Positions 1-5,633 of a DNA stretch of 5,633 nucleotides are shown here, piece by piece. A program made the translations under genes and the position numbers. The first letter of the stretch is position 1. Every line of letters starts with the position of its first letter. Source of the stretch: Candidatus Firestoneibacteriota bacterium (GTDB lineage Bacteria > JACRDZ01); assembly GCA_016212735.1 (NCBI GenBank), contig JACRDZ010000049.1, forward strand, positions 1 to 5,633, written 5' to 3'. A model generated the notes under the pieces. The model was not told the origin of the DNA. It did not search any database and saw only the letters and a program-made list of their open reading frames with translations.

Positions 1-940
<940 letters not shown>

Positions 941-942
<2 letters not shown>

Positions 943-1043
943 GAGTCGTCATGAAAAAATTATTCCACTGTAACACTTTTAGCGAGATTTCTGGGCTGGT
1001 CCACATCACAACCGCGTCTTACAGCAATATAATATGCAAATAA
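941..1043 (+). other. Orphan Shine-Dalgarno and start codon with a 31-codon antisense frame after tgt
   Basis: AGGAG at 941-945 overlaps the tgt stop codon and is followed after five bases by ATGAAAAAA at 951, the arrangement expected for the next gene of an operon. The frame runs 31 codons and stops at 1043. From base 960 it is simply the reverse strand of the glmS 3' end, so the peptide after MKK has no sign of being a real protein. In many bacteria tgt is followed by yajC, whose product has a short basic then hydrophobic N-terminus. This may be the remains of such a start, cut when glmS came to lie here. A chance match is also possible. Confidence 0.3.
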
Positions 1044-2795
1044 CTGTAACGGAACAATTGTTAAAACAGGGCTGATTATTTCCATTGTTTTGGGTATTAT
1101 AAAAACCACATCACTTTTACTGATTATTTCTTTATTAGTTTTATCTGTTATTGTTATTACAATACCATCTCTAGCTTTTACTTCTTCAATATTCGAGAGG
1201 ATTTTTTCATTAACCTTACCAACAGGTGCAATTACTACAACAGGCATTTTTTCATCTATTAAAGCTATGGGACCATGTTTCATTTCACCTGCAGGATATC
1301 CTTCAGCATGAATATAGGAAATTTCTTTTAGTTTCAGTGCACCCTCAAGTGCAATAGGAGAACTTATTCCCCTGCCAAGATATAAAAAATTAGTAAAATT
1401 AAAATATTGACGGGCTGTTTTTTGAATATCCTTTTCCAATTTAATAAGTATGTCTTCCATATAATTTGGAATTTTTCTTAATTCAATTATTATTTTCCTT
1501 ATAAAATCTGAAGATACTCTTTGTGTAGTTTTACCAAAAAATAGAGTAAATATATAAATTGCTATTAATTGTGAAGTAAATGCTTTAGTAGAAGCGACTC
1601 CAATTTCAGGCCCGGCATGAGTATAAATAACACCCTCTGTTTCCCGGGAAAGAGTACTGCCGACCACATTGCAAATTGAGATAACTTTTGCCTCTTTTTG
1701 TTTTGCCAGATGAACAGCAGCCAATGTATCTGCAGTTTCTCCTGATTGTGAGATAGCAATTACAAGATCACTCTTATCCATTATAGGATCTCTATAACGG
1801 AATTCTGAAGCTATATCAACTTCTACTGGTATTCTTAGACAATCTTCAATAATATATTTACCAACCATTCCTGCATGATATGAAGTTCCACAGGCTAATA
1901 TAAATATTTTTTTAATTTTTCTGAAATGTTCATTTTTAATTTTTATTTCAGGAAGATTTATTTCTTTATCATCAATTAATCTGCCTCTCATGGTATCTTC
2001 TACAACTCGCGGCTGTTCAAATATTTCTTTTAACATAAAATGCCTGTATCCGCTTTTTTCTGCCATAAGAGGGTCCCATGTTATTTCATCTATTTTTTTG
2101 CTAACAGGTTTAGATGTATTACTATTATATACAGTAACTTTATCTTTTGTAAGAACTGCAAACTCTCCATCATCAAGATATATTACTTTACGCGTATAAT
2201 TTAGAATTGCAGGAATATCTGAAGCAATGAAAGATTCTCCTTTACCAATTCCAATAACCATTGGACTTTTATTTTTTATTGCGATTATTTTATCAGGTTC
2301 ACAAGAACTAATAACTCCTAATGCATATGCGCCCTTAATTTTACTTGTAATACGCTGTACTGCTTTTTCAAGATTTTTACCTGTATAATATTTTTCAATT
2401 AAATGAGCAATAATTTCTGTATCTGTTTCTGATTTGAATTTATGTCCTTCTTTAATTAGTTGATTTTTTAGCTGAATATAGTTCTCTATAATACCATTGT
2501 GAACTATAACAATATTATTTTTACAATCTATATGCGGATGTGCATTTTCTTCTGATGGTTTACCATGTGTTGCCCAGCGAGTATGTCCAATTCCAATAGT
2601 TGACAAAGATTTATTCCCTGATATTTTTTTTTCAAGCTCACTGATTTTACCTTCATTTCGCCATAGAATAAGCTTGTTTTTTTCAATGACCGCAATACCA
2701 GCAGAATCATAACCGCGATATTCCAGTCTTTTTAATCCTTCGATAAGTATAGGTACTGCTGGTTTATCACCAATATAACCAATAATTCCACACAT
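960..2795 (-). CDS. glmS: Glutamine-fructose-6-phosphate aminotransferase (isomerizing)
   Basis: GlmS makes glucosamine-6-phosphate from fructose-6-phosphate and glutamine in the cytoplasm, the first step towards UDP-GlcNAc for peptidoglycan and lipopolysaccharide. The 611 residues match the usual length (about 609). The start MCGIIGYIG exposes the catalytic Cys2 once Met is removed, which fixes the start codon. The glutaminase domain (about 1-240) shows RGYDSAGIAV, HTRWATHG, HNGIIENY and SETDTE. Two SIS sugar-isomerase domains follow, with ACGTSYHAG (about 301-309), SQSGETADT (349-357), STKAFTSQL (about 402), and LKLKEISYIHAEGYPAGEMKHGP (Lys490, Glu491, His507). The family C-terminal signature DQPRNLAKSVTVE holds Lys606. 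All key catalytic residues seem present, so it should be active. The gene diverges from the DUF1848 gene across a 367-base repeat-rich spacer. No glmS ribozyme is apparent. A nearby -10-like TATACT (2838-2843, minus strand) lacks a good -35. Confidence 0.98.
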   Translation of the reverse strand: MCGIIGYIGDKPAVPILIEGLKRLEYRGYDSAGIAVIEKNKLILWRNEGKISELEKKISGNKSLSTIGIGHTRWATHGKPSEENAHPHIDCKNNIVIVHNGIIENYIQLKNQLIKEGHKFKSETDTEIIAHLIEKYYTGKNLEKAVQRITSKIKGAYALGVISSCEPDKIIAIKNKSPMVIGIGKGESFIASDIPAILNYTRKVIYLDDGEFAVLTKDKVTVYNSNTSKPVSKKIDEITWDPLMAEKSGYRHFMLKEIFEQPRVVEDTMRGRLIDDKEINLPEIKIKNEHFRKIKKIFILACGTSYHAGMVGKYIIEDCLRIPVEVDIASEFRYRDPIMDKSDLVIAISQSGETADTLAAVHLAKQKEAKVISICNVVGSTLSRETEGVIYTHAGPEIGVASTKAFTSQLIAIYIFTLFFGKTTQRVSSDFIRKIIIELRKIPNYMEDILIKLEKDIQKTARQYFNFTNFLYLGRGISSPIALEGALKLKEISYIHAEGYPAGEMKHGPIALIDEKMPVVVIAPVGKVNEKILSNIEEVKARDGIVITITDKTNKEIISKSDVVFIIPKTMEIISPVLTIVPLQLFAYYIAVRRGCDVDQPRNLAKSVTVE

Positions 2796-2801
2796 AATTT
2801 T

Positions 2802-2806
2802 TCCTT
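2802..2806 (-). promoter_or_regulatory. Ribosome binding site of glmS
   Basis: Read on the minus strand, AAGGA sits six bases upstream of the ATG whose first base is 2795. Together with the obligatory MCG N-terminus it confirms this start. Confidence 0.8.
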
Positions 2807-2867
2807 TTAGAATAATGATTGTTTAATGCTAATTTATAGTATAGGAAATTGAAAGTATATATTTTAT

Positions 2868-2924
2868 GCCCAATGAATTGGGCAACTACAACATATTGTA
2901 TTGTAGTTGCTCGATTTATCGAGC
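2868..2924. repeat. REP-like inverted doublet made of three adjoining hairpins
   Basis: Three perfect stems lie end to end. The first is GCCCAA/TTGGGC with loop TGAA (2868-2883). The second is GCAACTACAA/TTGTAGTTGC with a nine-base loop (2882-2910). The third is GCTCGA/TCGAGC with loop TTTA (2909-2924). Neighbouring stems share two bases. The whole is an inverted pair of one 24-base module, TTGTAGTTGC plus a 6-bp hairpin: reading outward, the left copy (minus strand) and right copy (plus strand) agree at 19 of 24 positions. Four of the five differences form two compensated base pairs (C-G to T-A, A-T to G-C) and the fifth lies in the loop. A GTAG tetranucleotide 5' of each terminal hairpin (complement of 2886-2889, and 2903-2906) matches the layout of REP/REPIN elements moved by RAYT (TnpA-REP) transposases. 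No RAYT gene is in the window, so assignment to that class is by form only. Confidence 0.7.
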
Positions 2925-2946
2925 TTAATTTATAGATTGGTTAATA

Positions 2947-2976
2947 ATATTACTAGATTATAATTATATATGTCAA
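2947..2976 (-). promoter_or_regulatory. Candidate promoter from the left end of the inverted repeat towards glmS
   Basis: On the minus strand a perfect -35 box TTGACA (2976-2971) is followed after 18 bases by TAATAT (2952-2947), a 4 of 6 match to the -10 consensus. The -35 box is formed mostly by the terminal repeat GTCAAGAC of the neighbouring element. If used, glmS RNA would start near 2940 and its leader of about 145 bases would carry the hairpin doublet at 2868-2924. The weak -10 box keeps this tentative. Confidence 0.35.
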
Positions 2977-3131
2977 GACTTGTTTTATGTCCCGAGTAAT
3001 TCCCCAAAATCTAAAAAATTAACCACTGAGACATAGAGGCACAGAGATATAAAAATAATTTTATAATTTTTCCTCTGTGTCTGCATGCCTCTGTGGTTAA
3101 TTTCTTTCTTGGGAAATTATTGGGTCTTGAC
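2972..3131. repeat. MITE-like imperfect inverted repeat, about 160 bases, no coding capacity
   Basis: The ends are perfect 8-base inverted repeats: GTCAAGAC (2972-2979) and GTCTTGAC (3124-3131). Further in, CCC-GAGTAATTCCCC (2991-3005) answers GGGAAATTATTGGG (3111-3124), with an extra 11 bases or so on the left side only. The centre is a stronger palindrome listed separately. There is no open reading frame, so if mobile it would depend on a transposase elsewhere. I found no clear target-site duplication in the flanks (ATATAT on the left, TTTTAT on the right). It separates glmS and the DUF1848 gene. It could instead be a large REP-type repeat rather than a MITE. Confidence 0.6.
3016..3103. repeat. 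Core palindrome with ACCAC and CACAGAG motifs
   Basis: The 32-base arms 3016-3047 and 3072-3103 are inverted copies agreeing at 26 of 32 positions. They begin with a shared AAATTAACCAC and contain CACAGAG near the inner end. The spacer between them holds its own perfect stem, TATAAAA/TTTTATA with loop ATAA (3048-3065), so the whole can fold as one long hairpin or cruciform. Repeats of this AACCAC...ACAGAG type recur between genes in many bacterial genomes, as I recall. Copy number in this genome cannot be judged from the window. Confidence 0.75.
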
Positions 3132-3156
3132 TTTTATTATGGAAAAATAGTATCTT
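3127..3156 (+). promoter_or_regulatory. Candidate promoter of the DUF1848-lnt unit, reading out of the inverted repeat
   Basis: TTGACT (3127-3132, 5 of 6 to consensus) starts inside the right terminal repeat. TATCTT (3151-3156, 4 of 6) follows after 18 bases. Transcription would start near 3162-3164, which is the ATG of the next gene, so the message would be leaderless. No Shine-Dalgarno precedes that ATG, which fits. Confidence 0.45.
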
Positions 3157-3162
3157 CTTGCT

Positions 3163-3951
3163 ATGGAAAATAAAAATATTGTTATTTCAGCCTCAAGACG
3201 TACAGACCTTGTTGGTGTATATCCTGATATTTTTGCAGATAAATTAGAAGAGTATTCTCCTCAAATTGTACATACAGTTGTAATCTGGACAAAAAATCCT
3301 GCGAATATTTTTAATAATTCTCGTCTTTATAAAAAATTGCTGGAATATCGCCAGATTTATATTCATTTAACTGTTACAGGTATGGGAGGAACTGATCTGG
3401 AACCAGGTATACCTGCTTCAGAAAATATTTTTGAACTTTTACCTGAATTAATTAAATTTGTTTCAAATCCTGAGAGAATATCATGGCGTTTTGATCCAAT
3501 TATAAGAGTTAAAAAGGATGATGAACTATTTACTAATATCAAGTATTTTGACTTTCTTTTAGATAGGATATCATCTCTTGGTATTAAAACGTGCCGAACA
3601 AGCTGGGTATTTCCTTATAAAAAAGTATTAAATAATCTTAGAAAAAAGAAATATGAATTAGTATTTCCTGCATATGAAGAAATGAAGAGAGATTATGATT
3701 ATCTTAATAAGAAATTAAAACAAAAAAATATGAGCTTTGCTGTTTGTGCAATGGAAGGATTCGAACAATCCAGATGTATTAATGGGCATCTTTTATCTAA
3801 TTTGCATCCAGATAAAATAGAATGTTCAAAAATCCGCGCAAAAGGGCAGAGGAAGTTCTGCGGTTGTACTGAAAGCATTGATATAGGATCTTATGGATTA
3901 AAATGTTTGCAAGGTTGTATTTATTGTTATGCTAATCCGTTAGTTAACTAA
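3163..3951 (+). CDS. DUF1848 family protein with C-terminal cysteine cluster
   Basis: The function is unknown. The 262-residue protein opens with NIVISASRRTDLVGVYPDIF, the family's N-terminal signature, and continues with VIWTKNP (40-46), YIHLTVTG (66-73) and WRFDPIIR (108-115). The C-terminus is cysteine-rich: Cys221, Cys233 and Cys235 (CGC), then CLQGCIYCYAN, where Cys248, Cys252 and Cys255 have the CX3CX2C spacing of the radical-SAM iron-sulfur motif. That spacing suggests iron-sulfur binding, but it lies at the C-terminus, not near the N-terminus as in standard radical-SAM enzymes. It is soluble, with no signal peptide or membrane segment. The start is the first possible one, because an in-frame TAG lies at 3148 and no alternative start codon follows it before 3163. 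There is no Shine-Dalgarno. lnt follows ten bases after the stop, so the two are probably co-transcribed, although no functional link is obvious. Confidence 0.9.
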   Translation: MENKNIVISASRRTDLVGVYPDIFADKLEEYSPQIVHTVVIWTKNPANIFNNSRLYKKLLEYRQIYIHLTVTGMGGTDLEPGIPASENIFELLPELIKFVSNPERISWRFDPIIRVKKDDELFTNIKYFDFLLDRISSLGIKTCRTSWVFPYKKVLNNLRKKKYELVFPAYEEMKRDYDYLNKKLKQKNMSFAVCAMEGFEQSRCINGHLLSNLHPDKIECSKIRAKGQRKFCGCTESIDIGSYGLKCLQGCIYCYANPLVN

Positions 3952-3961
3952 AAAGGGAAAT

Positions 3962-5479
3962 ATGCTTATAAATGATTTTCGTTCTAAAATACAAGAAATT
4001 AATCCTTTTTTTCTTGCAGGATTATCAGGAATATTATTAGCGATTTCGTTTCCTTATTATAATTTATATTTTGTTGTGTGGATTGCTCTTGTTCCTCTTT
4101 TATTAGCTCTTGAAAATGTGAATTCAAAAACCGCGTTTTATTTGGGTTATGCACAGGGATTAGTTTTCACAATAATCAGTCTCTTCTGGCTCAGAATTTT
4201 TCATTTTCTGGCTTTACCTGCTATGCTTCTTGTATTTTCTCTATATTATGGTTCTTTTGCATGGCTGTACGTTTTGCTTAAAAAACATTTCCCAGAATTT
4301 AAGGTTTTTCTTGCAGCATGTATCTGGACTTCAATAGAATATCTGCGTGGAATTGGATTTCTGGGTTTTACATGGAATAGTTTAGGTTATTCCCAATTTG
4401 AGAATATTTATCTGATTCAAATTGTATGTATTACAGGAATAGCAGGACTAAGCTTTCTTATAGTATTAACAAACGTATGTATTACTGAAATTATATTAAC
4501 AGGTTGGAAAAAAATCAATTCATTTTTAATTTGTATTGGATTGATTATTTCAACAATTTGTTATGGAGTGTTATCTGTACCTGATATAATAGATGCTAAA
4601 AGGGATAATAATTCCCATAATTTAAAAGTTGGAATTGTTCAGGGGAATTTTAGTTCAGAATTAACAGATGATTACGAAAAAATCCCTGTACTTAAAAAAC
4701 TAAGCAGTAGTTTTTCTAATATCGATTTAATAATCTGGACTGAAACAGTTCTTCTTGACAGTGTAATTAATAATCCGATAATAAAAGGAGAGATTGAAGA
4801 TATAGCAAAAAATAATTTTTCCTATATGATGGTCGGTAATCCGACAATTGAAGGAACATCTTTTTCAATAAGCAAAGCTTTTAATAGTGTGTATTTATTT
4901 GATATGAAGGGCAAGGTTGTTGATCGTTATGATAAAATTCATCTTGTACCTTTTGGCGAAGTTTTCCCTTTTCATAATCAGTTTGAGTTCATACGACAAT
5001 GGGAAACACAAGTTGATTGCGGAGGATTTGAACCAGGGCAAAGAAGAACAGTATTCAAATTAAAGAATAAACAAAATGAAGCACGTTTTGCAGCTCTTAT
5101 ATGTTTTGAAGGAGTATTTGCAGATTTATCACGCAGATTTGTAAAAGATGGCGCACAATTTTTAATAAATATTACAAATGATTCCTGGTCTAAAAGCATT
5201 ACGTCTCATTATCAGCATGCTGCAATGAGTATTTTTAGAGCTGTTGAAAATCGGGTTTACTTATTAAGAGCAGCAAATACAGGTATTTCACTTGTTGCTG
5301 ATCCTTATGGCAGAGTTATAAAAGAATTAGGTGTAAATAAACGAGGAATTATCAATTCTGAAATATATATAGCAAAGAAAGAAAATACTTTTTATACAGA
5401 ATATGGAGAGATTTTCTCGCAGATACTGGTATGTATTGTGATATTTTTTTGTTGTTATATGTTGATCAGCAATACTTGA
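3962..5479 (+). CDS. lnt: Apolipoprotein N-acyltransferase
   Basis: Lnt adds the third acyl chain, taken from phospholipid, to the N-terminal cysteine of lipoproteins, and works in the inner membrane facing the periplasm. The 505 residues match the usual length (E. coli about 512). Residues 10-210 hold several hydrophobic membrane segments with the family motifs FTWNSLGYSQ (136-145) and TGIAGLSFLIV. A nitrilase-like domain follows from about 221 (LKVGIVQGNF). Its catalytic triad is visible: Glu261 (IIWTE), Lys325 (DKIHLVPFGE) and Cys381 (ICFE), with the supporting Glu333 and Glu383. NDSWS (405-409), RAVENRVYLLRAANTGIS and DPYGRV are typical. A last membrane segment covers about 484-502. The start follows AAGGGA at a five-base distance, ten bases after the DUF1848 stop. 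No terminator follows; instead a strong promoter for the next gene overlaps the stop codon. The protein appears complete and active. Confidence 0.96.
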   Translation: MLINDFRSKIQEINPFFLAGLSGILLAISFPYYNLYFVVWIALVPLLLALENVNSKTAFYLGYAQGLVFTIISLFWLRIFHFLALPAMLLVFSLYYGSFAWLYVLLKKHFPEFKVFLAACIWTSIEYLRGIGFLGFTWNSLGYSQFENIYLIQIVCITGIAGLSFLIVLTNVCITEIILTGWKKINSFLICIGLIISTICYGVLSVPDIIDAKRDNNSHNLKVGIVQGNFSSELTDDYEKIPVLKKLSSSFSNIDLIIWTETVLLDSVINNPIIKGEIEDIAKNNFSYMMVGNPTIEGTSFSISKAFNSVYLFDMKGKVVDRYDKIHLVPFGEVFPFHNQFEFIRQWETQVDCGGFEPGQRRTVFKLKNKQNEARFAALICFEGVFADLSRRFVKDGAQFLINITNDSWSKSITSHYQHAAMSIFRAVENRVYLLRAANTGISLVADPYGRVIKELGVNKRGIINSEIYIAKKENTFYTEYGEIFSQILVCIVIFFCCYMLISNT

Positions 5480-5504
5480 CAAAAATAGGTTATTTAATTA
5501 TAAT
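5476..5504 (+). promoter_or_regulatory. Perfect-consensus sigma70-type promoter overlapping the lnt stop codon
   Basis: TTGACA (5476-5481), exactly 17 bases, then TATAAT (5499-5504): both boxes and the spacer are ideal. The lnt stop TGA lies inside the -35 box. The start of transcription is expected near 5511, giving a leader of about 55 bases before the ATG at 5567. I see no operator palindrome or attenuator hairpin in that leader. Confidence 0.8.
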
Positions 5505-5566
5505 TAATTTAACTTTACTGATTTCGCTTGAGTATATTTTGTTTAATTGAATTGAGAGGAGAATTT

Positions 5567-5633
5567 ATGTATAAAAAACACAGTAATATTTTGTTGTTTG
5601 CAATTTTTATTTTAATATTATTAGGATTAGCAT
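5567..5633 (+). CDS. Start of an exported or membrane-anchored protein, cut by window end
   Basis: Only 22 codons are visible: MYKKHSNILLFAIFILILLGLA. A short basic stretch (Lys3, Lys4, His5) is followed by an unbroken hydrophobic run, which is a signal peptide or membrane anchor. AGGAG (5557-5561) lies five bases before the ATG, and an ideal promoter stands upstream, so this is a genuine and probably well-expressed gene. The next codon begins with T, so cysteine is possible, but the residues before it (GLA) are not a convincing lipobox. The product cannot be named from this fragment. Confidence 0.75.
   Translation, partial: MYKKHSNILLFAIFILILLGLA

Noticed and set aside
2624..2632. Run of nine A in the glmS coding strand as a programmed slippage site or frameshift
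   Set aside because: The reading frame continues through it with family-like sequence on both sides. The run encodes an ordinary Glu-Lys-Lys-Ile stretch in AT-rich DNA.
1090..2710. Several open frames of 60-73 codons on both strands inside glmS
   Set aside because: They are shadows of the glmS frame: no ribosome binding site that I could credit and no recognisable protein features. glmS itself is intact over the whole stretch.
2901..2924. Hairpin at 2909-2924 as a rho-independent terminator
   Set aside because: The stem is only 6 bp, no T-run follows on either strand, and it lies in the promoter region of two diverging genes rather than at a gene end.
2796..2971. glmS ribozyme/riboswitch upstream of glmS
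   Set aside because: The region is AT-rich with simple hairpins. I could not find the ribozyme's conserved core, and the known examples are mainly in Gram-positive bacteria.
2868..3131. CRISPR array or phage attachment site
   Set aside because: The repeats are inverted, not direct, with no regular spacers and no cas genes, and there is no tRNA or integrase gene nearby.
4978..5199. A 73-codon minus-strand frame inside lnt
   Set aside because: It lies opposite the catalytic Cys region of lnt, which is conserved for its own sake. No independent signal supports the antisense frame.
5567..5633. Lipoprotein signal with lipobox in the last gene
   Set aside because: The visible residues end in GLA with the next codon unknown beyond a T. 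A lipobox normally has Leu or similar three residues before the Cys, so this cannot be claimed.

Overview
The window is an AT-rich stretch (roughly one third G+C by eye) from a Gram-negative-type bacterium. An apolipoprotein N-acyltransferase (lnt) implies lipoprotein maturation with an outer membrane. Tgt has the bacterial, queuosine-precursor type of active site. I cannot name the species. The repeat style (GTAG-type hairpin doublets and an ACCAC-AGAG-type inverted repeat) resembles what is seen in uncultured Gram-negative lineages such as Omnitrophota or Desulfobacterota-like bacteria, but this is a weak inference.

Layout. Bases 1-942 hold most of tgt (plus strand, 5' end outside the window). 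It meets glmS (960-2795, minus strand) tail to tail with only 17 bases between them. In that gap, a well-formed Shine-Dalgarno plus ATGAAAAAA follows the tgt stop but leads only into antisense glmS sequence, as if a former downstream gene had been cut off. Bases 2796-3162 form a 367-base divergent intergenic region packed with structure: the glmS ribosome binding site, a 57-base REP-like doublet of three adjoining hairpins, and a 160-base MITE-like inverted repeat with ends GTCAAGAC/GTCTTGAC. Both ends of that element place an outward-facing -35 box (TTGACA to the left, TTGACT to the right), so it may act as a two-way promoter. On the right the predicted transcript begins at or next to the ATG of the next gene, which has no Shine-Dalgarno, so that gene may be leaderless.

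Bases 3163-3951 encode a DUF1848 protein with a cysteine-rich C-terminus, followed after 10 bases by lnt (3962-5479), probably one transcription unit. A perfect consensus promoter (TTGACA, 17 bases, TATAAT) overlaps the lnt stop codon and would drive the next gene, which starts at 5567 with a good Shine-Dalgarno. Only its first 22 codons, a basic then hydrophobic signal-like segment, are in the window.

The recognisable genes are housekeeping: tRNA wobble-base modification (tgt), entry into amino-sugar and cell-wall synthesis (glmS) and lipoprotein N-acylation (lnt). They do not form one pathway. No defence system, phage, CRISPR array or RNA gene was seen. The unusual content lies in the intergenic repeats and in how they may supply promoters.
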